Source of the DNA: Rhodothermus marinus DSM 4252
Lineage (GTDB): Bacteria; Bacteroidota; Rhodothermia; Rhodothermales; Rhodothermaceae
Length of the DNA stretch: 64,000 bases
Assembly: GCF_000024845.1 (NCBI RefSeq)
Contig: NC_013501.1
Span: 3,080,874 to 3,144,873 of the forward strand
Reading direction: 5' to 3'
The position numbers were made by a program, and so were the translations under genes. Below the pieces are notes generated by a model that made no database searches, was not told the origin of the DNA, and saw nothing but the letters and a program-made list of their open reading frames with translations. Shown here in pieces: positions 12,678 to 20,094 of this stretch; the first letter of the stretch is position 1; the number at the start of each line of letters is the position of its first letter.

Positions 12678-14981
12678 TCACGCTTCCGGTAAGGCTTCGT
12701 CCGGCTCCGAACCGGCCGGCAGGGGCAGGCGGCGCCTTTCGCTTTCGAGCAGGAGCCGACGCAGCGCCTCGGCGTCGGGTGCCATCAGCCAGGCCTGCTC
12801 GAAGTCCTCACGCTGCAGAATCTGCGCGATGGCCGAAAGCGCCTGCAGGTGGAAGGTGCGTTCGTCTTCGGAGCGGGCCAGCACGAACACGGCGTGGACG
12901 CGCTCGGGCTGATCGGGAAAGCGCAGTCCTTCGCGACAGCGGGCCACCACCAGCTCAAAGCGACCGTGGCCTTCGACGATCACATGCGGGATGGCCACGC
13001 CCGGAAACACCACCGTGCTGCTGAGTGCCTCCCGCTCCAGAAAGCGTCGCTGGAGCGCCTCGGCCTCCAGGCCCAGACGGGCCGCCAGCGGCTCGGCCGC
13101 CACCCGGAAGAACTCTTCCAGCGAGAGCTGGCGGCTCAGATCCAGCACCGGCGCCTGCGCCACCAGGTGATCGAACCGATCACGCGGCATCGCCGGCACG
13201 TCCATCGCCTGCAGCACGATCACCTCGTCGCCGGGCTCCAGCGTCAGCCCGCTGTGCACGGGCAGGTATCGATCGCCGCGTAGCAATGCCAGCGGCAGGG
13301 CCGGACGTGGTCCCTGGAGCGCCTGGAAGAAGCGGCTGGCCGGCATGGGCTGCTCGACCGGCACCTTGCTGCGCACGATGCGCTCCTGCTCGATCCGGTA
13401 GTCCCAGGCCACCAGCGAAACGGGCCCGGCAAACAGCGTCGTGGCATGCAGGTGCGCCAGCAGGCTCTGGTGCTCGGCCTCGTCGCCGCCGCTGAAGAGC
13501 ACGTGAATCTCGGGCACGTAGAAGACCGTGCGGGCCAGCTGCGCGGCCAGCGCGTTCACCTCGGCGTTGGCCGTCATGGCGATGAACGTGCGCACGTGCG
13601 CGGCCTGCGCCTCGCCGAGCACCTGTTCGTCCAGCGCATCGCCGCAGATGACCTGCAGCCCGTCGCTTTCGGCCAGAGCGCAGAGCTGCGGGTTGCGGTC
13701 CACCACCCACACCGGTTGCGAGCGGGCCAGCACCCGGCCCAGAGCCCGCGCCGTCGCCCCGGCGCCGATGATCAGCACACCGCGCCGCTCGTGGTCCGAA
13801 CGCACCAGTTCATTCCGCCGCTTGAGCCAGTCCACACCCAGCTTGAGCAGCACCGGCACGGTGGCCGTCGTGAAAATGGCCATGAAGACCAGAATGGAAA
13901 AAATCGTGGCGTCAATGATGCCCATCGACAGGCCGATCTGGGCGATGATGATCTCGACGGCGCCGCGGCCGTTCATGCCCGCCCCGATGACGACCCCCTC
14001 GCGCCAGCCGTATCCGGTGGGCAGGTAGAACAGCGCAGTACCGACGATCTTGGCCACTGTGGCCGCGGCAATCACCCCGGCCAGCAGGATCGGGTGCTGC
14101 TGGAAGACGTCGAAGGTCACCTCGAAGCCGGCCGTCACGAAGAAGATCGGCGCCAGAAAGCCCAGCGACACGTCGCGCACCAGGTCCATCAGGTCTTTCG
14201 AGAGCGTACGGCCCAGCGTGCGCTCGCGCAGGAACAGCCCGGCCAGAAAGGCGCCCAGAATGCCGTGGAGCCCGGCCAGCTCGGCCCCTTCCGCAAACAG
14301 CAGCGCCACGACGACGATCAGCAGAAAGCTGACGGTCCGCCCCGGCGCGTAGCGTTGCAGCCAGACGCCAAAACGCGGGATCAGCTTGAGCCCCACCAGC
14401 GCCGCCACCGCAAAGAAAGCCAGCGCTTTCAAGCCCACCAGCGCCAGGTCCATCACCGACACGCTTCCGAACTGGGCCACGCCGATGATCCCGGCAAAGA
14501 TCAACAGCGACAGCGTATCGGCGATCAGCGCCCCGGCCATCATCACGTGCGCAATGCGCGTGTCGAGCAGCTGCAGATCGACCAGAATGCGCGACTTGGT
14601 GGCCAGCGACGTCACTCCGGCCGCCACGCCCACGAACATCGCCGCGTAGGCGCTCCCCGTCACGTAATAGATGATCAGGTAACAGGCCACAAACGGCGTG
14701 ATGAACCCGCCCAGCGCCGCCAGCACGCCGCCTTTGGACGCGCGCCCCAGTTCCCGGGGATCGATCTCCATCCCGATGTAGAGCATCATGAGCAGCACGC
14801 CCAGCTCGCCCACCACAGCCAGCGCCTCGCTTCCGTGCAGGACGCCCAGCAGCGGCGGCCCCAGCAGCATGCCGGCCAGCAGCTCCCCCAGCACCGACGG
14901 ATACCCCAGCCGCGTGGCCAGCAATCCCCCCAGCCAGGCGGCTACCAGCACCAGGAGCAGATTCAACAGCGAGAGTTCCAT
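12678..14981 (-). CDS. CPA2 cation:proton antiporter fused to RCK and PTS EIIA-type domains
   Basis: First gene of the transporter operon, 767 aa. Residues 1-385 are a CPA2 Na+(K+)/H+ exchanger membrane domain ([16 protein letters not shown] is typical). Residues 400-595 carry a TrkA-N fold ([15 protein letters not shown]) and a TrkA-C-like fold ([10 protein letters not shown]). Residues about 615-745 form a PTS EIIA type-2 (fructose/mannitol or PtsN-like) domain with the conserved phospho-acceptor motif GVAIPHV, His666. Such antiporter-EIIA fusions are known in Bacteroidota and Chlorobi. Phosphorylation could tie ion flux to phosphotransfer state, but no EI or HPr gene is visible here. Confidence 0.88.
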   Translation of the reverse strand: MELSLLNLLLVLVAAWLGGLLATRLGYPSVLGELLAGMLLGPPLLGVLHGSEALAVVGELGVLLMMLYIGMEIDPRELGRASKGGVLAALGGFITPFVACYLIIYYVTGSAYAAMFVGVAAGVTSLATKSRILVDLQLLDTRIAHVMMAGALIADTLSLLIFAGIIGVAQFGSVSVMDLALVGLKALAFFAVAALVGLKLIPRFGVWLQRYAPGRTVSFLLIVVVALLFAEGAELAGLHGILGAFLAGLFLRERTLGRTLSKDLMDLVRDVSLGFLAPIFFVTAGFEVTFDVFQQHPILLAGVIAAATVAKIVGTALFYLPTGYGWREGVVIGAGMNGRGAVEIIIAQIGLSMGIIDATIFSILVFMAIFTTATVPVLLKLGVDWLKRRNELVRSDHERRGVLIIGAGATARALGRVLARSQPVWVVDRNPQLCALAESDGLQVICGDALDEQVLGEAQAAHVRTFIAMTANAEVNALAAQLARTVFYVPEIHVLFSGGDEAEHQSLLAHLHATTLFAGPVSLVAWDYRIEQERIVRSKVPVEQPMPASRFFQALQGPRPALPLALLRGDRYLPVHSGLTLEPGDEVIVLQAMDVPAMPRDRFDHLVAQAPVLDLSRQLSLEEFFRVAAEPLAARLGLEAEALQRRFLEREALSSTVVFPGVAIPHVIVEGHGRFELVVARCREGLRFPDQPERVHAVFVLARSEDERTFHLQALSAIAQILQREDFEQAWLMAPDAEALRRLLLESERRRLPLPAGSEPDEALPEA

Positions 14982-15259
14982 AGACCCGTTCGTTGGTTGG
15001 AAGACGATATTCGTGTTGCTTCAGGGGAAAGTACGGCGGGCTAAAAAGCCGACATCACCGGCCGACGTGCACACGCGACGGTCATTCTTGCGGCTTGCAG
15101 CGGCCAAGCCACCGCCGGACGAGGCATCGCCGCAGCGACAACGCCTCGCCTCGCACCGAACGATATGGAAGAAGCAGGTACTTCAACGCGAGACCGGCTT
15201 TCTCTTCAGACGATACGAAGCACGGTCAGAAAAGGCAAGGCTATCCGCACCGTCCGGGT

Positions 15260-15673
15260 TCATCCTTCTTCTGGATGAAACTCGACAGGCATCGTTTCCA
15301 TAATCACCTTCCAGACCGCCTCGGCCGTCTTAAGCGCCGCTCGGGCTTCTTCTCGAGACACTGCAAGTAGATCTCCCGGATAGCGTACCTCGACCGCATA
15401 GGGTGCCAGCGCTTCGATGCGATCCCGTAAGCCGCGCAGCCGATATGAGACCGGCTCGCTGAGATCCAGAAGATACCCCAGACTATGCACCCGACGAAAA
15501 GGAATGTTCTTCCACAGCAACAACGCCTTCAGCGCTTTCTCCACGGCTTGCTGACAGTGGAAGCAGACCATATCGTAAATGGGCAGGCGCTGACGCATCA
15601 ACACGCGAGCGGCCAGTAAATCGTGATAGGCTTTCTGAAGCCAGGCACGTATTTCATCCGATGGGGCGGCCAT
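15260..15673 (-). CDS. HEPN domain protein (partner of MNT nucleotidyltransferase)
   Basis: 137-aa helical HEPN protein: CFHCQQAVEKALKALLL (37-53) is the family core helix, His63 begins the usual H-x-L-x-x-L segment, and YAVEVRYPG (92-100) is the conserved C-terminal strip. I chose ATG 15673; the frame continues ten codons upstream. It overlaps the end of the nucleotidyltransferase gene by 20 bp, so the two are translationally coupled. HEPN/MNT pairs act as toxin-antitoxin modules in several bacteria, the MNT AMPylating the HEPN toxin. This copy lacks an obvious RX4-6H RNase motif, so toxicity is uncertain. Confidence 0.85.
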   Translation of the reverse strand: MAAPSDEIRAWLQKAYHDLLAARVLMRQRLPIYDMVCFHCQQAVEKALKALLLWKNIPFRRVHSLGYLLDLSEPVSYRLRGLRDRIEALAPYAVEVRYPGDLLAVSREEARAALKTAEAVWKVIMETMPVEFHPEEG

Positions 15674-15986
15674 ACAACAACTTGCCCTGTTCCTGAACCA
15701 CACGTTCGATCGAACTTACCCACCGTGCCCGACGCAGGAAGTCCTCACGCGAGACCACCCTGACTTCTACTGGAAGCCCTATGCCCCGCAACGCCCGATA
15801 GGCGGTTACCGTCTGCTGATGCGGCGGTGGATTGTTTCTCGAGACCACCACCAGCAGATCTATGTCGCTATGCGCATGGGGCGTTCCGTAACTGTGAGAG
15901 CCATATAGATAAACTGCCTCCGGCTCCAGCGCTGCGACAATGCGCTGCACAATGGCTTTCAACTGATCCTGCTCCAGAACGGCCAT
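15654..15986 (-). CDS. Minimal nucleotidyltransferase (MNT), probable antitoxin
   Basis: 110-aa nucleotidyltransferase of the polymerase-beta superfamily. The GSX10DXD motif is intact: Gly29-Ser30 then Asp41-Ile-Asp43. The third acidic position is Glu74 (VEVRVV) rather than the commoner Asp, a conservative change. In characterised MntA/HepT pairs this enzyme transfers AMP onto the HEPN toxin and silences it. It is cotranscribed with, and overlaps, the HEPN gene downstream. It starts 89 bp after the histidine kinase gene and may be read from the same transcript or from its own promoter. Confidence 0.88.
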   Translation of the reverse strand: MAVLEQDQLKAIVQRIVAALEPEAVYLYGSHSYGTPHAHSDIDLLVVVSRNNPPPHQQTVTAYRALRGIGLPVEVRVVSREDFLRRARWVSSIERVVQEQGKLLYGRPIG

Positions 15987-16075
15987 AGATCGGTGAAGAC
16001 GTTTTACAGGGCTTCAAGGCTGCATACGAACAAGCCTGAAGCATTGCTCCGGAGATGCTGCAGGTAACTGCACGC

Positions 16076-17134
16076 TCAACTTCTTCCAGCAAGAGCAACC
16101 GGCAGGCGGAAGGCGAACGTGGAGCCTTTGCCCGGGGTGCTCTCGATCTCCAGGCGCGTCTGATGGGCGTTCAGAATGTGCTTGACGATGGCCAGGCCGA
16201 GCCCGGTGCCGCCCTGCTCCCGCGAGCGCGAGCGGTCCACGCGGTAGAACCGCTCGGTCAGCCGGGGAATGTGCTGCGGCGCAATGCCGATGCCGTTGTC
16301 CACCACGGCCACGCGCACGCTCCCGTCCTGCTCCTGCAGGCGCACCTCCACGAAGCCGCCGGGGTTGTTGTACTTGATCGCGTTGTCCACCAGGTTGATC
16401 AGCACCTGGCGCAGCCGCTCCCGGTCGCCCAGCACGTGGGGCAGGTTTTCCGGAACGCAGCACCGCAGTGACACCTGGCGCGTGGCTGCCAGCGGCTCCA
16501 TCGACTCGAGCACCTCGCGCACCAGCGCCGGGAGTTCGAAAGGCACCGGCTGCAACTGCAGCTCGCCGGTCTCCAGCCGTGAGATTTCCGTCAGGTCCCG
16601 CACCAGATTGGCCAGCCGATCGGCGTTGCGCAGAATCTTTTCCAGAAAAGCGCGGCGCGTGGCCTCGTCACCCGGATCGGCTTCGAGCAGCGTTTCGGTA
16701 AAGCCCCGGATCGAAAAGATGGGCGTCTTCAGCTCGTGCGAGACGTTCCCGAGAAACTCACGCCGGTAGTTTTCCATGCGTTTGAGTTCCTCGATTTCTT
16801 TTTCGAGCGTGCGCCCCGTGCGATAGACCTGCCAGATGAGGCTGTTCAGCTCGTCGCCCTGCGGCACATGCGCCAGTTCCAGGTTCTCGAACGAGCGACG
16901 GCGAATCTGACGAAGCAGCTCACGGGCCAGTGCCAGCCGGGGCATGATCAGGTAGGCCGCCGCGACGAACACGCTGGCGCCGAAGATCAGCAGCAGCAGT
17001 CCCAACCGTAGCCAGGGTTGCTCCACGCGCAACCCCACAAGGAGCGCAGGCAGCAGGGCCAGCAGCACGCTGTAGACGGCCAGCTTCCAGGCCAGCCGCC
17101 CCGGACGAAGGCGACGGAGCTGTCGTGCGGGCAT
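16076..17134 (-). CDS. Sensor histidine kinase (PhoR-like)
   Basis: Membrane-bound sensor of a two-component system, 352 aa. Two N-terminal membrane helices (about 17-34 and 42-64) are joined by only a few residues, so there is almost no periplasmic sensor domain. A HAMP-like linker follows, then the HisKA dimerisation domain with SHELKTP (His133) and the HATPase_c domain with NLVDNAIKYN, DNGIGI and GGTGLGLAIVKHI. It starts 6 bp after the response regulator, so the pair is one operon. The missing sensor loop suggests a membrane or intracellular cue. PhoR-type by domain layout; the signal is unknown. Confidence 0.92.
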   Translation of the reverse strand: MPARQLRRLRPGRLAWKLAVYSVLLALLPALLVGLRVEQPWLRLGLLLLIFGASVFVAAAYLIMPRLALARELLRQIRRRSFENLELAHVPQGDELNSLIWQVYRTGRTLEKEIEELKRMENYRREFLGNVSHELKTPIFSIRGFTETLLEADPGDEATRRAFLEKILRNADRLANLVRDLTEISRLETGELQLQPVPFELPALVREVLESMEPLAATRQVSLRCCVPENLPHVLGDRERLRQVLINLVDNAIKYNNPGGFVEVRLQEQDGSVRVAVVDNGIGIAPQHIPRLTERFYRVDRSRSREQGGTGLGLAIVKHILNAHQTRLEIESTPGKGSTFAFRLPVALAGRS

Positions 17135-17140
17135 TACGCG

Positions 17141-17875
17141 CTACTCACGAAACTTGTAGCCCACGCCCTTGACCGTTTCAATATAGTGGCTCCCGAGCTT
17201 CTCCCGGATCTTGCGGATGTGCACGTCCACGGTCCGGTCCACAACGTACACGTCCCGTCCCCACACCTCGTCGAGCAGCTCCTGTCGCGTGAAAACTTTG
17301 CCGGGATGGGCCGCCAGAAAGTAGAGCAGCTCGAATTCTTTGCGGGGCAGGCGCACCGTTTCGCGCCCTTCCGGCCCCTCGCGATAGACCAGGTAACGGT
17401 CGCGATCGATCTCCAGATCGTGGATGCGCAGCAGATCGGGCGGCGTCTCGTAGCGCCGGGCACCCCGCAACAGCGCCCGGGTCTGGCTCAGCAGCACCGG
17501 GACCGACACCGGCTTGCCCACGTACATGTCGGCGCCGATTTCCAGCCCCTGAATCTGATCTTCCTCCTCGGTCCGCGCCGTGAGCATCAGAATGGGCGTG
17601 GTACGCAGCCGGGCGTCGCGCCGAATGCGGCGGCACACCTCGATCCCGTCCATGTTCGGCATCATGATGTCCAGGATGATCACGTCCGGCTGCCACCGGG
17701 CGGCCTTCTCCAGCGCCTCGACGCCGTCACGGGCCAGTTCCACCTCGAAGCCTTCCCGTTTGAAGTTGTAGGCCAGCAGCGCCAGAATATCATCTTCGTC
17801 ATCGACGATGAGCACGCGCGGCGGCCGTTCATCAAAGGCGGGGAGCGACATGGCTCGCGTGGCCGTTTCCATCAT
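17141..17875 (-). CDS. OmpR/PhoB-family response regulator
   Basis: DNA-binding partner of the kinase encoded next to it. Receiver domain: the acidic pair in VLIVDDEDD, phospho-acceptor Asp69 in IILDIMMPNMDG, and the conserved Lys in VGKPVSV. A winged-helix Trans_reg_C domain follows, ending TRQELLDEVWG…DVHIRKIREKLG…VKGVGYKFRE. I chose ATG 17875 because CGGAG sits 5 bases before it; a TTG 39 bases upstream has no ribosome site, and ATG 17872 is also possible. Sequence places it among PhoB-like regulators, but regulon and signal are unknown. Confidence 0.92.
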   Translation of the reverse strand: MMETATRAMSLPAFDERPPRVLIVDDEDDILALLAYNFKREGFEVELARDGVEALEKAARWQPDVIILDIMMPNMDGIEVCRRIRRDARLRTTPILMLTARTEEEDQIQGLEIGADMYVGKPVSVPVLLSQTRALLRGARRYETPPDLLRIHDLEIDRDRYLVYREGPEGRETVRLPRKEFELLYFLAAHPGKVFTRQELLDEVWGRDVYVVDRTVDVHIRKIREKLGSHYIETVKGVGYKFRE

Positions 17876-17935
17876 CAACTCCGGTACGTTTACACGGTTT
17901 TTTAACGCAAACAAAATACAGGGGAAACGGCCGTT

Positions 17936-18676
17936 TTATGTTATCGAAGCGTTATGTGCTGGATTTTCAACGACGGGCAGGCGATCGGTCAGGTCATCCA
18001 GCGGCGGATCGAACGTTTCCTGAAACAGCTCGAAGCAGACCCCCCCGGTCACCGATTCCAGCGGCCGGTGCTTTTCGATGACGCGCCGGTAGGTCCGGTA
18101 GCAGGCCAGCGCCGCCTCGGCCCGCTCGAGATCTTCGACGGTGAACGAAACGCAAGCGTCAATGCGCTCCCGGGGGGAAGTGTGCAGGTGGGCCGGTTTC
18201 TTTTCGAGCCCTTCGGGTAAGGTGAAAAAAGCCAGCCGCCGCGGCACGCCGAGCCGCTCCCGCAGTGCACAGCCGACGCGCTTGACAACGGCGTGCGTGA
18301 CCAGATGGTCCGGGTGCCCGCTGATGCCGTGCACCGGGTAGGTCACCACCACGTCAGGCCGATGGCGCTCGATGGCACGGGCCACGACGTCTTCCAGCAC
18401 GCGGGGGTCCAGTTCGGCCAGCTCACCGTCCGGGAAGTCCAGCACCTCCAGGCTGGACAGCCCAAGCACTTCGGCCACGCACTGCATTTCCTCGAAGCGA
18501 ACCCGGCCCATTTCGGGCTTGCTGTAGCCGTGATGGTGCCGCTGGCGGGTGGCCTCGCCGCGCGTGAGCGTCAGCAGGTGCACGGCATGGCCTTCGCGTC
18601 GCTGGCGGGCGATGGCCGGCGCCGGCCCGAAGCTCTCGTCATCCGGATGGGGAAAGATGTACAGCAGCGTGGCCAC
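17936..18676 (-). CDS. LmbE/PIG-L family deacetylase
   Basis: Zn-dependent de-N-acetylase of the PIG-L superfamily, 246 aa. The N-terminal PHPDDESFG motif gives the metal and catalytic residues; HGISGHPDHL supplies the second metal-binding His cluster. Relatives deacetylate GlcNAc-malate (BshB, bacillithiol synthesis), GlcNAc-inositol (MshB) or GlcNAc-PI. Several Bacteroidota-lineage organisms make bacillithiol, so a BshB-like role is possible, but the substrate cannot be fixed here. It lies 59 bp after the Bfd-like gene on the same strand and may be on the B12-locus transcript. Confidence 0.85.
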   Translation of the reverse strand: MATLLYIFPHPDDESFGPAPAIARQRREGHAVHLLTLTRGEATRQRHHHGYSKPEMGRVRFEEMQCVAEVLGLSSLEVLDFPDGELAELDPRVLEDVVARAIERHRPDVVVTYPVHGISGHPDHLVTHAVVKRVGCALRERLGVPRRLAFFTLPEGLEKKPAHLHTSPRERIDACVSFTVEDLERAEAALACYRTYRRVIEKHRPLESVTGGVCFELFQETFDPPLDDLTDRLPVVENPAHNASIT

Positions 18677-18735
18677 CGAAGCAAACGGGTCTTCTGGCCG
18701 CCCAACGCCGTTGCGCCAGAATTTGTTGCAACAGA

Positions 18736-18945
18736 TTATGAGTCCGACGCTTCCTGAATGATTTCATGAAAGACGGTCTGGCCGGTCTGGAGCATACGGC
18801 GCACGTAGGGCAGACAGAGCCGGCAGCGGAGGCCGAAGCGCACGTGGCGCTGCAGGTCCTCGACGCTGCCGGCTCCGGTCTGCGCGGCCACGGCTTTCAG
18901 TTCCGCGAACGTCCGCTGGAAGCAGAGGCAGCGGTCGATGCGCAT
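18736..18945 (-). CDS. Bfd-like (2Fe-2S)-binding protein
   Basis: 69-aa protein with four cysteines in the spacing of the bacterioferritin-associated ferredoxin fold: Cys6-x-Cys8 in RCLCF and Cys41-x2-Cys44 in RCRLCLPYV. This fold binds one [2Fe-2S] cluster and acts in electron transfer or iron release. Its ATG overlaps the stop of the BtuG-like gene (TGATG), so translation is coupled to the B12-uptake operon. A redox role linked to corrinoid handling is an inference from position; an iron role independent of B12 is equally possible. Confidence 0.8.
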   Translation of the reverse strand: MRIDRCLCFQRTFAELKAVAAQTGAGSVEDLQRHVRFGLRCRLCLPYVRRMLQTGQTVFHEIIQEASDS

Positions 18946-20066
18946 CAGCGCGTCTCCTGCACCAGTTCGATGTGGGACGGCGCCGGGCCGACGGTGAAGC
19001 GGCCCACCTGCCGGCCGTTGCGGTCCAGGATGACCACGGCACCGGCGGCCGTGTAGTCGGGCGCGCCGTTCGGTCCGGCGGCCAGCCGGGCCACGTAGAG
19101 GCGCCGCTGCGCCGCGTCGTAGGCGACGGCCGACAGGGCCGACAGGTCCGCCGCCTCGGGCACGGACAGCGTGGCCGCCAGCGCATTGGCGTCGGTGTCG
19201 ATGCGGAAGATCTGGTTGCTGGCGCTGCTGATGGCGTACAACTCCTCGGCCGCCGGCGCATAGTAAGCCACCTGGGTGCCATTGGCCGAGCCGAGCTGCA
19301 CGTCGAACGTCAGCCGGGCCGTCACCGCCCCGGTCGCCGGATTCATGAACACCACCTGACCGTTCGTCTGCTCGATGATCGCGCTGTAATCCTCGTTATA
19401 GACCGTCTTGCCCTGGCAGACGACCACCAGCTCCTCCTCTTCGTCGATGAAGAGCGCCTTCGGGCCGTCGCAGCCGGGCTCCAGCGTGGCGACCACCTGA
19501 TCCGTCGCGGCGTCGATCACCGAGATCGTCCGCCCGGCCCCCAGCGAGCCGTAGTTGGCCACGTACACGCGCCCCTCATGGGCGACCACGCCCTCGGGAT
19601 AGGGCCCCACCTCGATCGAATCGACCACAATGTTCAGCGCGGCCGGATCGACGGCAAACACGAGTCCGTTGCCGCCGAAGATCATGTTCGTCACGTAGGC
19701 TTTGTTGTCGGCGGCGAAGGCCAGGTAGCGCGGGTTGGGCAGGCCTTCGATGCGCCCGACGAGCTGCTGCGTGGCGACGTCGACCACGGCGACGTGCCCG
19801 ACGCTGAACGTGTTCAGCACCACATAGGCCCGTCCTTCATGCAGCGTCAGGCTCTGCACGAAGGCGTTCAGCGCCAGCGTCGCGGTCTGTCCGTTTGCCG
19901 GGTTGTAGAAGGTCAGCGAGCCGTTCTGGTCGCTGAAGTTTCCACCGTTGCCCACCAGCACGCCGGTGGTTACGAGCTGTTCTCCGTCGTCTTCGCTGCC
20001 CAGCAGGTCACAGCCGCTCAGCACGAGCAGCGGCAGTGCAATCAGCAATAGCAGGCGTCGCATCAT
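18945..20066 (-). CDS. BtuG-like beta-propeller surface lipoprotein
   Basis: 373-aa lipoprotein: signal peptide with lipobox LSGC (Cys19), then an acidic stretch (GSEDDGEQ) like the export signal that sends Bacteroidota lipoproteins to the cell surface. The rest is a YncE-like propeller of repeated blades (VDVATQQLVGRI, IDAATDQVVATL, FMNPATGAVTARL, ILDRNGRQVGRF). In Bacteroides, BtuG proteins of this type bind vitamin B12 and cap the BtuB receptor. The gene is 28 bp after the BtuB-like gene under a cobalamin riboswitch, which makes the BtuG role likely. Ligand residues cannot be judged by eye. Confidence 0.8.
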   Translation of the reverse strand: MMRRLLLLIALPLLVLSGCDLLGSEDDGEQLVTTGVLVGNGGNFSDQNGSLTFYNPANGQTATLALNAFVQSLTLHEGRAYVVLNTFSVGHVAVVDVATQQLVGRIEGLPNPRYLAFAADNKAYVTNMIFGGNGLVFAVDPAALNIVVDSIEVGPYPEGVVAHEGRVYVANYGSLGAGRTISVIDAATDQVVATLEPGCDGPKALFIDEEEELVVVCQGKTVYNEDYSAIIEQTNGQVVFMNPATGAVTARLTFDVQLGSANGTQVAYYAPAAEELYAISSASNQIFRIDTDANALAATLSVPEAADLSALSAVAYDAAQRRLYVARLAAGPNGAPDYTAAGAVVILDRNGRQVGRFTVGPAPSHIELVQETR

Positions 20067-20094
20067 CTGTCGCTCCTTTCGTTTTGTTTGCGGT

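Noticed and set aside
13446-15044. Plus-strand frame of 532 codons antisense to the CPA2-EIIA gene
   Set aside because: Gln/His/Arg-rich shadow of a clear antiporter.
14982-15259. Possible gene in the 278-bp gap before the HEPN gene
   Set aside because: Short frames there have no family likeness or ribosome site; I see nothing I can support.
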